From: Aralia elata
Taxonomy: Eukaryota > Streptophyta > Magnoliopsida > Apiales > Araliaceae
Assembly (NCBI GenBank): GCA_034770075.1
Contig: CM068379.1
Location: forward strand, 18,289,506 to 18,353,505
Length of the DNA: 64,000 nt
Direction: 5' to 3'
Made by a program: the position numbers and the translations under genes. Below the pieces are notes generated by a model that saw only the letters and a program-made list of their open reading frames with translations, was not told the origin of the DNA and ran no database searches. Below, in pieces: positions 23,883-36,953 of this stretch. Each line of letters opens with the position of its first letter. The stretch's first letter is position 1.

Positions 23883-24290
23883 AATCTACTCTGCTAGGAG
23901 AACTTCAATAGTGCAGGAGATTAAAGTCGTTCAATTATGTTGTGTACTCAATCTTTGTGATTGAAAAGTCTATATGACTTGAATAGTTCTTTGTCAACTG
24001 AAGTTGCAATTAATATTTATGATCATTGTTTACTACCCAGTGGAGGATCCCTTCTCATCAAAGAAGAATAATGGAGTAGCGAACATTTGTTGTGTTCTTT
24101 ATTTTCTGTCAATCTTTATTATTGCTTATATTCTCTGTTTGTTATTACCATCCTTGTTTAGAAAAGGGGATTGTCTAAAAACTCATATTCTATTACGACA
24201 ATAATTAACTTGATTAATTTACTAGTCTAGTCTTAAAAAGAATATTTAAAGATCTATTCAAACCTTCCCCCCCCCCCAAAGATCTATTTT
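23883..24290 (+). repeat. SIRE/Maximus-like copia LTR fragment, right part
   Basis: Continues the fragment interrupted by C. ATGACTTGAATAGTTCTTTG near 23967 matches the copia LTR at about 34520. It ends in a run of C after AGATCTATTCAAACC, as at about 34945. A 66-codon frame at 24004-24204 looks accidental. Confidence 0.5.
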
Positions 24291-25663
24291 GCCATTCCAA
24301 GGTTTAACGGTCATGACTAAAGGCGTTAGTGATAGTAGCTTGAGTCTTTATATATATACACATCCAAGTATCATATATGTTACAATGTGAAACTGGGGTA
24401 TTACAAGTTATATATGTACTTACATCACACTTTCTAGAGTGGTTGGAATTTTCCCAAAATTCACTAACGACACTTATATATAGTCTTCATATTTTGTAAC
24501 GGTTATCAAAATAAATAATTTGTAAAAGTTGATAGGGACACACAAATGTTTTATTCATTTTTCTTAATTAATCTCATTTCTGTTCATTTTTTTTATCATT
24601 ATTTTTTGTATAAGGCTAATTTTTTTTTAAAGAGCTTACCTTAATCTTTTTTCTAGTTTTTTTTTACTTTTAAAGATTTTCACTTTATTATTTTACTCCA
24701 TTATATGCAACAATTATTGTTAGGTTGAATGACACTTCTGTTCCTCTAAGTTGTCACCGAATGTCAAAGTCATTCCTAAAGTTTATTTTTCGTCAATTGG
24801 GTCCCTAAAGTCGCAAATTGGTGTCAATTTAGTTCTTTTTCCATATTTTCACCTAAATCCGACTCAAGTTCGACCCAATCCTTTTTTTTAGGGCAAATTT
24901 ATCTTTCAATGAAAAATTAACTCTCCAAAATATACTTTAGTTTCCCTACAAAGACCAAGGAGAAAAAAGTAATAGCATAAATATAAATAAATAAAAAATT
25001 AAATCATAAACACAATCCATCCATTCTTCATCTTCCTCCTACCTCCTAATAACCCACTGTTCATCTTCTTTATCTTAATTGAAACATGGCCCCAACTCAA
25101 AACCATGAGCCATTATAAACTTAGTCCAACAAAGCAACCCAAACGATCTAAATAAAGGTCTCGAGTTGATGTAATAACTTCAAAAATCCGCCGTGAACCT
25201 CTAACCCAAACGGAAAAAGAAATAGGACGAGAAGAAGAGTTGTCGCTGCTTGCATCACCGATTTCCCCTTCAACTATCGTTGTCAATTTGCCAATATTTG
25301 GGTTGATTAGAGATGGTTTTCAATTTGAATACTTGATGGGTTCATCATTTAGCGCTAAAATATTATCAATGTGAATACCGCTACACCAGTCAAGATTTCA
25401 GGAATCTCTTTACAGTGTGAATTTGCCCTTTTATTAAGGGGTTATGTTTGTTGGTTGAAACTGTTTTCTAAGAAGAAGAATAGGGAACGTGTTTATTGAT
25501 ATAAATGAAAGCTTAAGCTCCAAATAGAGATATTCTTGGGAGGATCTGACATGAGTATTGCGGCGGAAGAGGAAAAACATTGTGGGCTAAGAAGAAGTTA
25601 TGGCAGTAAAAGAGAAGCATGGTGGTTGTGAAAAAGGGTTAGGATTTAAGATTCATTTATTTT
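24291..25663. other. Unassigned AT-rich DNA
   Basis: No gene is supported. At 24720-24900 phrases such as GGGTCCCTAAAGTCGCAAATT recur imperfectly (TTCCTAAAGT, GTCCCTAAAGT), a style seen in dispersed plant repeats. I cannot name the family and see no clear terminal inverted repeats. Confidence 0.4.
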
Positions 25664-25878
25664 TGTGGCGCCCTCAAATCCGGGTACCTTTAAACCATGA
25701 ATATGGTGCTCCACGATACTACCCATCTAACATAATAATAATGACATAATTGAAATTACTAATTAATACAACATGTCTTACTCTAAATCCCAGGTTCTCA
25801 GACATTTAAATCTTCATACATGGTGATATGTAAAATAATATTACAAATACCCTTAACTATTACAAAAAAACACTTCAT

Positions 25879-26823
25879 TCACTTCTCGTTCAACTTCCCC
25901 TTTCCTTTGTCCTTACCAGAGCCTTCTACGTACTCAGGTTTCACTGAAACATTTAATTTAAAGCTAGAATGAGCTAATTACTCAGCAAGTAATAACAATT
26001 AATAGCAACCACAAAATCAAGAATCAAATGCTTCAATATACACACTTCTACAACTGAACAATAGTTGTGAAGAGACTTTGAATCGATCTAGATAACAAGA
26101 TCTATTGTTTCGAATTTTTGAAACTACATACTGACTATACATGTTGAGCGGTCAAAAGACCTTGAACATTATTTTTGTTTTCGTAAAGGCTCAATAATAA
26201 TTCAACTATGAACCGTCTGGCTTACGGGCACGTTGGGTGATCAGCCCTTTGTACCCTGCGGTGTACAACACTCTAGCTAAACGATTATATGTGTTTGTTT
26301 GACCACCTCAGGTTCGGTCGAAATTTTGTTGACATAAAATAATACCCCAATGTTAGGGTTATTCATCTCAGACTTGAATCTGAATCCGCATCGAAATAAT
26401 TCGGGTTGGATAGCTCTACCTAACATCAATAATATTTCAAAGATTTACAATGAAAATCAATAAAATATTTAAATTTTTGTCTAGCCAAAACAAATAGCAT
26501 TAACATCCATCTTAAGCAGTTCATGAATATAGAACTTCAAATTCTCAATAAAAATACAATTTAGCATAGCTGAATAACTTGTACAAATTCTAAAGAAATT
26601 TGTATAAGTTTAGGAATTTACACAATATATAAACATTGAGTAAAATTGAACATGAAAACATCTCAACGCATTCACAAGAATGAAGTCGAATGGATGTAAG
26701 AACTTGCATACAAAAATCATTGTACAATGTTAGAATACTTGCATTCAATGTATAAATCGAATGTAGTTAGAGAACTTGCCTGGTGAGTTGTTTAAACATG
26801 ACGTTAATCCTCGTTCAATTATC
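25879..26823 (-). other. Candidate spliced exons 3 (25879-25943) and 2 (26780-26823) in LTR F
   Basis: On the minus strand exon 2 lies between ATGTAG| and CCAG|GCAAGTTC (GC-type donor). Exon 3 opens after TTTCAG| and ends in TGA. Spliced in the phase seen in A, B and E, the frame is open through both exons and ends GSGKDKGKGKLNEK. This is the clearest of the four cases because exon 2 has no stop. Still an inference without RNA data. Confidence 0.45.
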
Positions 26824-28396
26824 CTACATAATTAAGTTCATATACATGTACCAATTAGCCACATAATTGACGTTAATTCTTGGTTTACATTAACTCTAAT
26901 TCATTTTTTATATTGTTCATTTCATTTGAATATAAATACTATTTATGTGCTTTAATATTAGCCACAACATTTCATATTCCATGCACCCGTCTTAGCTTAT
27001 GCGAACGCTTAAGCAATACGCTCGTGCATACGTTTAACGCTCCATTATGTTTATCTATTCTTAATTGATTAATCTTTAATCAACCTTCTAAATTGATTGG
27101 GGTCATTCTATAAATAGGTAGGTTATTTATAACATTTAAAAACATCTCAAGTTGAATTATACAACCCAAGTGTTCAACACTTATAACCGTATACGGTTTT
27201 GTTTCAAAACGTTGCTCATTTCTAGTCTTTCATTAGAATCGTTAATAAAACTTTCTAATTGAGTTCATCAATTCATAACTAGGTTAGTTTAAATCGTCTC
27301 ATGCTTATTATACCAAGTCAAGAAAGGTAATTAAGCATATGCATTAAAGTTCCCTTAATAAATAAACTATTCTTGAAGTTCTGTAGCACGGCGCGACCGC
27401 GCTGAGATTTGGCTTGGAAATGGCGCGGCTGCGTCACTTCGGCAAAGATCATTTCCCAGTTTTATTTTTTGCAGATTTTCTAACCTTCTTCTCATTAGCA
27501 TAACTTTCTCATCACAAGCTCAAATGACTTGGGACTTAATGCTATTCCTAGACCATATAATAAGGTACAAATTGCACTAAAGCTTGATCTTTAAAAATAT
27601 TTTTAAGACATAGAGCAGAGAGCTTAAAAACCTATGTTCAACATAGTTCTTGGTTTCAACCAATTTGCTAAAACTTCTTAAAAAGCCTTTTAAGTTTGCT
27701 TTGAAACATCCATACATTTAGAGTTAAGCTATAACTCATGTATGTATTATAATTTCACATAAACATCAACAAATTTTCATATTTTAGTAAAGTATTCTCA
27801 TTGAAGCATTTTGTCAAACAAGTTGTGGGCATAGCTTAGAAATTCAAGTTTCATATGAATTTATACATGCTTAATCACATAATCTCCATACAATTTCATC
27901 CTTGTATCTCCAGATAATATATACTCCCATCACCACACAATTTTCACCACCAACAGTGCTTACATAACATAATTTACTCTAATTTCCATGAATTAGTATG
28001 TAAATGCTAACTTGCCTTTTTATTTGATATAATCTTGTTTCAAGATTATTTTGTAATGGATTTGAATCCTTCCTTTGATAATGTCTTGTTCTAATTCTTC
28101 TTCAATTCGGTTGCTACTTCAATTTCTTAAGAATTTACTGAATAGTTATGTCTTGGAAGCATAGGTGTGAGAAGAACTTGAGTAATTTAAAGAGAGATGA
28201 GGAACTGATGATATAGAGAATGAAGAGAGTGGCTGCGAATTTGATAATTAGTTGTATGCCTCATGAGTCTCCTAATATTTGTTAGACACAGGATTTATCT
28301 AGTGTCCTTGGTACTAGTTTAATAACATGACAACTCCTTAACTAAATGACTCAGCAATAAGTTTCATTTTTATTCTCCCAACATGCATATTTACGT

Positions 28397-28409
28397 TACA
28401 CACACACAC

Positions 28410-28466
<57 letters not shown>

Positions 28467-28467
28467 T
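28397..28467. repeat. (CA)n(TA)n microsatellite
   Basis: A short CA run passes into a long TA run with one interruption, inside the AT-rich part of LTR F. Confidence 0.95.
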
Positions 28468-28854
28468 ACTTTACATACTATATAAAATGCGTTCTTATTA
28501 CCTGTATACATAATACATATTAACTTATGTATTAAAATTACATATTTCTTCCGATAAAAATAGAATTAATCCATTTAATAAAATAACACATTTAGTGTAA
28601 CGAACCAATTATATTAAAATAAGTAATATACAATTAAATATTTTAATTCACTTGTTTAATATATACAACTAATTTTGTATAATTAAATTTAATCATCTCC
28701 TTCCCTCCATAAATTGTTATCAAACAATTTAATTATATACAAAATATATAATTTAATATATTCCATCTTTTATTCAAAACGAATTTAATTTTCTAAATTG
28801 ATACCAATATACATATCATAAATATATTGGATCTCATATATTTTTTAATGTACA

Positions 28855-31010
28855 TCCAAGGAAGGCTTATCCCTTGCTAAATGGGGTAGAAGGCAAATCA
28901 AGAAGGGAAAATCTGCCAAAATAGCTAAGTCTAACAAGCTCATTCAGGTTAAAGATTTTGTCGAGCCGATTGCAGAGCCTTCCAGCTCTCCGATCGTAGA
29001 GCAAATAGAATTAATAGCTGATGATGAGATGGTTGGGACGGCTTATGAGCCTGAGCTAACGCATGATGAGATGATGGCTGATACGACTTCTGAGCCTGAG
29101 CCAATGTATGTTGAAGAGACGGCTGGGATGGCTAATATGTCAAAGCCATAGAAAGGTGATGAAGAGACAGCTGTGAAGATTTCAAAACCTGAGCCAAAGA
29201 AGAAGAAATTAATAAAGATGACAGAGAAGAATGTGAAAAATACAGAGAAGAAAAGGAAGGAGGAGACAACCCCAGAAATAGCCTCATCAGTCGAAGCTAC
29301 TTCTGAGGGGGAGGCGCAAGTTCCACTGCCTAGCTCTTCCCATGATTCATTGGTGCTAACAAAAATCATTGAATCAATTGTACTGGACATCGGAAGAGAG
29401 GCAAGTCCACCTGTTGTTAAACTAGAAGATGCTCAATCTAAGGGGGGAGCAACCAGAGACTACATATAGAGCCTCTCCAATCTATATAGCGACAGGAGTA
29501 GGGCATATGTGTGTGGAGTTCTTAGGCAAAGCTCTATACGACCCTACACGATAAGACATAGACAGAAGCACTACTATCGATGATAGTAATAGTGACTTAC
29601 TATTCTATTTTCTTTCCTGTCATGCCTTTGGTGAGAGCACTAGCTCACAGAGATCTGAGCTTCATCACTTGGACATTCACAACATTCCCAAATGTCAAAA
29701 TGTTGTCTCAAAATTTTCTAAGGGTTCTTAAGTACGCCTCTAGAATAATCTGCAATGATGAATCTTCTTTGGGTATATATAATAAGTTCACATTCATTTC
29801 TGATTCTTTATTCTTTAACACCCAACCTCTTCCTCGCAATGAAGCAGTTGTAGAGTCCCACACTATAATTGTTGAGCGATTGTCGAGCCCAATCCCTCAA
29901 TCCCCGATCGTGGAGTCCTAAAACCCCACGATCGATGTACAAAACACTAACTCTCTAATTGTAAAGTCCCAAAACCCTACGATTGAGGTACAAAATACTA
30001 ACTCTCTGATCGTAGAATCTCAAAACCCTACGATCGATGTACAAAATACTAACTCTCTGATCGTAGAATCTCAAAACCCTACGATCGATGTACAAAATAC
30101 TTCCTCTCCCCTACACACTTCTTCTACACATAAATCTCATGTATAGATACATTCAAACTCATTATCTCATCTACCCTCCCCAATTGTAGAGTCTCAAAAC
30201 CTTACGATTGAAACCCATACTCCTATAAATACTCAACATACTGTTCACACAGATATACCTTCAACATCATATACTCATACAAATATACCTTCTACATCTT
30301 ATACACATACAGATATACCTTCCTCCTCCAATACTCAAAGCTTAGATCTTATAATTGCTCATTCTTTATTCAATTCAATAAACCGGGGACTAAGGAAAAT
30401 GTTAAAGCTTTAATAGAGCAAATTCTAGAAAGAGACTTGGTAGTGTCGTCCAAGGTCTAGCTTAAAAGAATGCTAGATATTATCGTTGATGAATGCACAG
30501 AAGGAATCCAGGAAACGGCTACTGGGATTCAAAAAGGTCTAGCTCACATTGCTGATACCGCATCAAAAGTCCCTAGAGAAATGTCACAGGAATTTGGCAA
30601 AAGAATGAAAGAGCTACTTCATACTATTGCTGAAAATCTCCAGAAGCGGGATGAAATCTTCTTCAAGTAGATCGCCAATAACAAAGTAGTTGTACTTTCT
30701 CTTCAGTCTACAAATGTCGAATCCATCAAGTTTCTCACTGACAAGGTGTTCTCATTATGCTTCTGACTACTAGAATTCAAAGGCTTGGTAATATAATCAA
30801 CGGAACGTACAAACAATGCCATGGCTCTTGTTCACCATCAAAGGGAACACGCTGATGCCAGACCCTAAGAAACTAGAGAAGACATTATCATGTCAAGGAA
30901 CCAAATACAAGAGTTTGTCACTGCTGTCAAGCAGCTCTCGAAAAAAGCCCATGCTCTACGAAGCGACCAGGATGCTGACAAAAAGGGGGAGATGAGATGA
31001 CCTTAGCAAC
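28855..31010 (+). pseudogene. Decayed repeat-rich coiled-coil ORF, possibly a copia third/env-like ORF
   Basis: Readable blocks on the plus strand are interrupted by stops. First a Glu-rich stretch with TYEPELTHDEM-like repeats (about 28980-29150) and a Lys/Glu-rich stretch to 29460. Then a 51-bp repeat (29890-30105), a 30-bp repeat (about 30230-30330), and a helical segment rich in Gln/Glu/Lys (30470-30990: EGIQETATGIQKGL, HHQREHADA, KQLSKKAHALRSDQDA). No catalytic motif is seen. Its place before a copia 3' LTR suggests the extra 3' ORF of SIRE/Maximus elements. It could instead be a captured host fragment. I do not recognise the protein. Confidence 0.4.
29890..30105 (+). repeat. 51-bp tandem repeat, about four units
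   Basis: Period 51 bp (17 codons), coding a motif like LIVESQNPTIDVQNTNS. Each intact unit contains GATCGTAG and later its reverse complement CTACGATC, so every unit can fold on itself. The first two units are diverged (GTCCTAAAACC, AATTGTAAAG). Confidence 0.85.
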
Positions 31011-31408
31011 AATCATTAATTCATCCTCTTCCTCCTGTTTTTAGAATTTCTTCAGCATATCAAGCAATCCCTCTAGGAACGATCGTGGTCAGTCTTTCTC
31101 CTTTTCAAGGCCAGGATCATAGAGCGCAGTAACTCCTACTGGCTAACGACTCCCACCCGGTGACCCAATGTTCATAAATAGAAATCTTCAAGGGGTTCAC
31201 ATTGAAGGGGAAGAAAGGTTTAAGATGCCTGATCATGGATCCAAAGACACGATGGAAGAAATTCAGAGAAGAGAAGCTAGTAAGAGAGAGTTACATAAGA
31301 CGACGCGAAGCGGAGCGTAGAGATCTGCTCAGGAGCAAAAGGGGGAGAAGGTAGATAAAAAGAGAAGGTAAAAATGTTGTAAAAAAAATTTAAAACCTTT
31401 ATACTTTG

Positions 31409-33397
31409 TGTAGACACCCAAATTTTACGTTCCCTATGCTAACCGTGACAGGAGGGCAAAATCGTCAATTAAACCGGCCTACAAGAGCGAAGGATGGGCA
31501 CAAGTACGAACACTCGACGCCACCGCGACGATTTGCAACCAAAACCGACGTGACAACGAGGCCGTCCGAAATGAGCATTCCCGAATGATGTGGCACGTCT
31601 CCCAGTAATTACCGGACTGCAAAATACAAGCCTTTCGGTGAAAACCGACGTCACGACACGAGAATCAAGGCATGGTACGAAAACCGAGAAAGTCAAACCA
31701 GCCAGCCGCGGATTGATCTGCGGCCAATAAGTGCGCCTTTTGAAAACACAGAACTCGAAACATGGAAATCGAAACCAGGCTGAGTGGCTGGTGGGCGGCC
31801 AGCCAGCCGCAGATCAATCTGCGGCTGCCCTTGGCCAGCCTATTTCAGCTCATTCCTTCATTCAGCATACAGGGGACACACAGCAGCAGAAGAAATTCTG
31901 AAGGAGGAAGAAAATAGCAGCAGGTAGCAGCAAATTAGGGAGAGAAAAGAGAAAAATAGTGAGGATTTGTACCTCTTTTGTGAGATTGTATCACATATAT
32001 TTTCTACTCTAATTAATATACGAGTTTATACGCATCGTGGTGTCATTTGCAAGGTGAAAAAGCCCTCTTTTATAGCATTTTTGTTATATCATTATGTTAA
32101 GCTTTTGGTCATTTGGGTCGCATTAAATGTAGTTTTTTTGTATATTATTGAGAATACACGGATTAGGGATTATTAGTGAGGGTTCCAATGGAACGAAATT
32201 CTTCCTAATGTCCCGATGATATCCATTTGATGATTTTTAGCTTGTTTAATCGTTGTAATATTCATTTTGTGGGTGTGTAGAAATTGTGGATGTGAGCCTA
32301 GGAACGTGACCCCATGGTCCAAATCCGATGATGGACAATTTTGGTGTATGTAATAGGATCGATTATCCTTGATTGTAAACAGGTAATCGTCGGGCCTTAA
32401 AACGATACCAAGTTGAAAATCGGGTTTAAGGCCCCGTAATAGTGAAATACGTGATTGTGGGCGTTTGGGGTTATTTTGATGGCTTACATGCCCATGAATA
32501 GCCCCAACGCATTTTAATGCTTGATTTGACTTATGACACAAAATTGATTTCAAAGCTAAACGATGAAGACTTTCATAAAATCAATCAAGTTAGGTTATTA
32601 GCACCACGAGGATAAGAAATTGGAAGTGTTAACGAATGTCGATTCCTATTTAACGAGAAGACAAAGAAAAAAATCGTTTTCAAACATCACATAAAATGAT
32701 AGCGTTTTATTAAATCTTTGTGCATACGGTTAAGGGAATCCTAGAGGTTGCCCGTCATTATTTATGAAAGCAACGTATAGGTCCCGATTCCTATTTTGAC
32801 GAAGGTTTAAAAAACTCTTGTTTTGCCAAATGACACCTAATGAAAATACCACGGCTTTTGACAATTAAAATCAAACCTTTCTCATAAAGAATAAAGCTTT
32901 CTCGTGTAAAGCCGAAGGACATTCTAAAGCACTCTCAAAACACGACTTTCCATAAAAAACCCCAAATGATTCTTTCATACAAACTCACCACAACATTCAC
33001 ATAGGCACACACTCGCGCACATATACACATTTTAAGAATTAAAAGGATAGGAAAAGTATCAAGATTGCGGTAACCGTGTTTCACGGAAGTTGGGGGGTGC
33101 CCAACACCTTCCCCTCACTTAAGCAAGCCCCCGAACTCTATGAATCTCGGTTTGCAGACCAATTAATTCGAAGTCACATATGAGCCAGCGATTTACGAAA
33201 ACGAAACTCGAATGAGTTGGTACATCCATTTCAAATATACCAACTGGCGACTCTGGTCAATTGGCTCATCATAAAAAATGATCTTTCGAAATCCCGTCGA
33301 CATTTGTGCCGACCTTTTCCAAAAAATCATCTAATAAAAGGCTAAAATTGGAAAGGGTAACAATCACCATAGGAAGCGATTCCTCCCGGCGTCGACA
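31409..33397 (+). repeat. Ogre/Tat-like solo LTR (1989 bp)
   Basis: TGTAGACACCCAAATTTTAC start and CCCGGCGTCGACA end resemble Ogre/Tat LTRs. Flanks are CTTTG (31404-31408) and CTTTA (33398-33402), a 5-bp duplication with one difference. No internal region adjoins, so solo. It contains AGCCGCAGAT-CA-ATCTGCGGCT (31805-31826) and a related sequence near 31704. The frames at 31406-31696 and 32173-32553 look accidental. Confidence 0.65.
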
Positions 33398-33560
33398 CTT
33401 TATAAAAATTATTTTATTCAAATCAATAAATTCATTCTTTTCCTCTAGAAATACAATTGCTCACTAAATCTAAGTCATGTTTATATTCAAAGTATCTTGC
33501 ATCGTAAAATTGATAAATGCTTGAAACTACTGGTTTTGTCATTATCAAATAGGGGGCGAT
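33398..33560 (+). other. Copia 3' untranslated stretch and polypurine tract
   Basis: AT-rich DNA continuous in style with the sequence left of the solo LTR. It ends with CAAATAGGGGGCGAT just before TGTTAGGACA, a usual copia polypurine tract and LTR start. Confidence 0.6.
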
Positions 33561-34974
33561 TGTTAGGACAATTGTATATTTTGATTTGATGATGATGAGA
33601 TAATATATATTTGTAACCAATAGCTTTTGTAAAGTCTTTAAAAGTATAATTAATGTAAAAGGAATTAGAGTAGAAGATTAAGTTTGTTAGGTTGATCTAT
33701 TGAATGAATTGAATGTATAGACTATAGGAATTTAAACAATCGTAAAGATGTTTAGATGATTAAACGATCGTAGAGTCTGCTCAAAGATCTTAAGGCAAAT
33801 CGAAGATCGCAGAGTTTGCTCAGAGATCGTAAGGCAAAATGAAGATTGCAGGTCTGCTCAAGGATCGTAAGGCAAAATGAAGATCGTAAAGTCAGTAGAT
33901 CGTAGAGCAAATCATAGAACAGATCGTAGAGTTTGCAAATCATTGTGTCAGTCAAGCCAAATAGTCTTCGACTACCATAAGACTCTACAATCAGGCAAAT
34001 CATAGAGTATGTCAGTTTTGACATTGGAGTGACATTGGGAAGACTTATAGAGTGAATATTATCAGATGGTTGTTGATCATCCTAAGTTTAAAATGAAGAT
34101 CATATCGAGTTGTGTCTAACAGCTAGTTTAGTGATATGACATCACCCACGTGCTTACTATTACAACAATCAGATGTGACCTATCAGAGCCGAAAGCAAGC
34201 TGACATATCCTCTCTAAAAGTCAATAATCAGAGATCTTCTAGGATCTGAGCATTAAATAAGCAACGACAACTTTCCAATGAGAAAATCTCGAGGACTTCT
34301 ATAAAAAGGCGCGAAGATTCAATTTAACAATACGAATCACGAATCGCAAGCTGAATCGCTGCTTAAATTTTAAGAACTCTACTCTATAAAAGTAGAACGA
34401 CTTGTTCTACTACTAAGTCCTTTTAGAAGTCGAGCATAACGCCACTTAGTAGAACCTCAAAAATCACTTGCTTTTTAATGATTCATTGGTCTCAGTGACC
34501 TGTTGTTACCAAGTTTAAGTGACTTGAAGAGTTCTTTGTGAACTGGTCTTAGTGACCCTTCTATCTTAGTGACATCTGCCAAGTCTGAGTGACTTGAAGG
34601 AATCTAAGTGATTTAATTGTAATAGTTCTTAATGAACTGATCTAAGTGATCACCCCTCATCCTTAGTGGATTTCCTACTCGAGAGTAGAAGAGTGGACAA
34701 GGAGATCTTTGTGCTCCGAACCACTTAAAGATTTCCTGTCTCATTTACTTTTCTACACATGCATTTCTGCATTTATCTTTTATATTTGTTGTGACTTAAT
34801 TCCATAAGTGAACTAAATTCAGAGATGAGATTTCCTTAAATCTTTGAAGGGGTTTTTCAAACTAATATTCTGTTATGCACAATTAAGTTAACTTGCTTAA
34901 TTTATAATTAGATATTCCTTATTTAAAACAAAAGTTTGTAAAGGATCTATTCAACCCCCTTCTAGATCTCCAAG
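33561..34974 (+). repeat. SIRE/Maximus-like copia 3' LTR (right end not certain)
   Basis: TGTTAGGACAATTG follows a G-rich tract. A TATA box (TCTATAAAAAGG) lies near 34300, followed by a leader full of TAAGTGA/GTGACTTGAA words. The end region GGATCTATTCAACCCCC is typical of this group. Element A starts at 34975, and the sequence after A is unrelated gypsy gag, so this LTR may already have been cut before A arrived. Confidence 0.6.
33775..33895 (+). repeat. Tandem repeat of about 39 bp in the copia LTR
   Basis: Three units with GTCTGCTCAAAGATCGTAAG-like and GCAAAATGAAGATCG words. Shorter GATCGTAGAG words continue to about 33960. Confidence 0.8.
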
Positions 34975-35138
34975 TGTAATGACCACGATTTTCCTAGCAT
35001 TATTATTACGGTTAATAATTGAATTTATGTTATTAAATTCTTTTGTTTATCGTTATTAATTTAAGTCCTTAAATAATTTGGACGACTGTTTATGACTATG
35101 TGTTATTAGATTTAATAGTCCACGAGTGTACTTGTAAT

Positions 35139-36953
35139 TGTTAGGTTTGTATAACGCAAACATGCAATCAAATTACATAAATAAAGCGGAAGTGCGATAA
35201 AATCAGATATTAAAATTTTATACAAACCATCACCATGATCTTTCTTTATGCACAATTATTAATTAAATGAAAGCAATGGAGAATAAGAATTATACCCTTG
35301 TAGAATTCTAGCTTCCTCAGGTACATGTTCATCTCCAATTCCTTCGCGTTCTCCTTGAATTCCACCGATTAAATTCCTTCCTTTGATCAACATTAGCCAC
35401 CCAAGTGTTTGGCCTCTAGAGGTGATCCACCAAGGAATAATACTTGTTCAAGAAGATGGGTGTTGGCAAAACCCTAGTTTCTATCTCTATAAAAATTGTA
35501 AGTACTCTCCACAATTCTTATGCAAGAGTGTGTAATCCTAATCTATGATAAGACTTCTCTTATTTATAGATGAAGGAAAACTCTTCCCTAAACTATTTAG
35601 GATTAGGGTTTCTATTCTAATTAAACTCCTTTAATTAAATTAAACTCCTAATCTAATTAGGAATTCATGAGAGAGTACTTCTATTAATTAATTTTCAATC
35701 CCTATTAGGAATTAAATAATAGTAATAATAATAATAATAAGACTCCTCTTATTAATTTATATTTAATATTTTTAAAATATTAAATAATAAATATTAAGCT
35801 ATTTAATTTATTCTATCTCCATAGATTAAATTAAATACACTTAACTTATTATTACAATTATGCCATTTACTTCTTAAATAAATATTTTTCTTTTGCGGTG
35901 TGACCCTTTAGGTTCTCCATATTAAACCGGTTGTGAATAAATCAATTAGAACAATTCTAATTTTATTTAAATAAATAAATTAAAGTATTTAATGCATTTA
36001 AATAAATAATATTTATTCTACAATAAGGGTAAGCCCCCTTAGCGATCAACGACTTTCCAGATAATATAGATTTCAACATTAATCACAAAAGAACCTTTCA
36101 GTGAATAGTTGTCGTACAATTCAATCCTTCTACCATACAATGTCCCAATTAAATATAAGACATGGAATTACTGTCAAGTCTTATTTTATTTAATTATATG
36201 TATTTCGATTCCCAAATGCACAACTCTAAATAATATAAATTAGAAACTCCTTTCTAATTTCATTCTGCCTTAGCCAAGGACTACTGAGTTGTAATTTATC
36301 GAATCACATAGGACATTCACATCTTTTACTAGACGTGGTAGATTCTTTGTTGATCATTCACCTATCTCCACGTATAACTTATTATACTCAATCATACCCT
36401 TTGTTATACCCTAAAGGTCTTAAGGGATATGTCAAAGTATAACTCATCATACACAAGATACTGTGATGATCTCAAGTCCAAGGATCACTTGTACTACTAT
36501 CACTAGAGGAATTCCTATTGACATGTGAGTAAAACTCCATTAGTTATTCCTTAGCGAGCCACGTCCAGTGAACTTATTCTCTAATAAGCACCTACATACT
36601 TGCTTTAGTGTCTCCACACAAATGATTATGAGATCAATCATCCTCTCCTAAGAGCAAGCAACGTATGTACTAATCTATCCGGATTCACTAATCCCCTTTT
36701 AGTAATCCAATGATTAGGAACGATTTTAGTTTGTGAGCTATCTAGAATTTAGATCTCATTAGCATGATCACCATCATGATTCTAAAAGCATTGCTCAAAA
36801 CTATGGGTTTATCACATTTAATATAACAGCACTATGTAGATAATATAAAATGCCTTTTAAGAAAATCAATTCTTTTATTAATAAATGAATAAGATTACAA
36901 AGTATATGCTACATCATATCAAATATGATTGGCTTGTGTGCATACTACTTTCA
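35139..36953 (-). repeat. Nested solo LTR (1815 bp), copia-like
   Basis: Perfect duplication GTAAT (35134-35138, 36954-36958) and TG...CA ends. It is absent from the A 3' LTR, which is continuous at this point. Read on the minus strand it ends in GCGTTATACAAACCTAACA, with CTTCCGCTTTATTTATG just before. That style is usual for plant copia LTRs, hence the strand call. No internal region is present. Confidence 0.8.

Larger units (their letters stand above)
25664..28850 (-). repeat. LTR F, minus-strand gypsy LTR (right limit uncertain)
   Basis: Plus strand TGTGGCGCCCTCAAATCCGGG at 25664 is the reverse of the ACCCGGATTTG...CACA ending found in E and B. Other inverted landmarks are TTACTCAGCAAGTAA near 25980, GGTGATCAGCCC near 26240 and GC-rich words at 27386-27445. 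The right part is AT-rich with a microsatellite and no clear TG/CA limit. I found no target duplication, so the right side may be truncated. Confidence 0.65.

Noticed and set aside
24004..24204. 66-codon hydrophobic frame as a small membrane protein
   Set aside because: Lies within a copia LTR fragment; AT-rich sequence readily gives hydrophobic frames.
31406..31696. Frames at the start of the Ogre-like LTR
   Set aside because: They begin inside LTR sequence, overlap on both strands and have no recognisable domain.
33775..33960. CRISPR-like array
   Set aside because: Units are direct tandem copies with no unique spacers, in a plant copia LTR.
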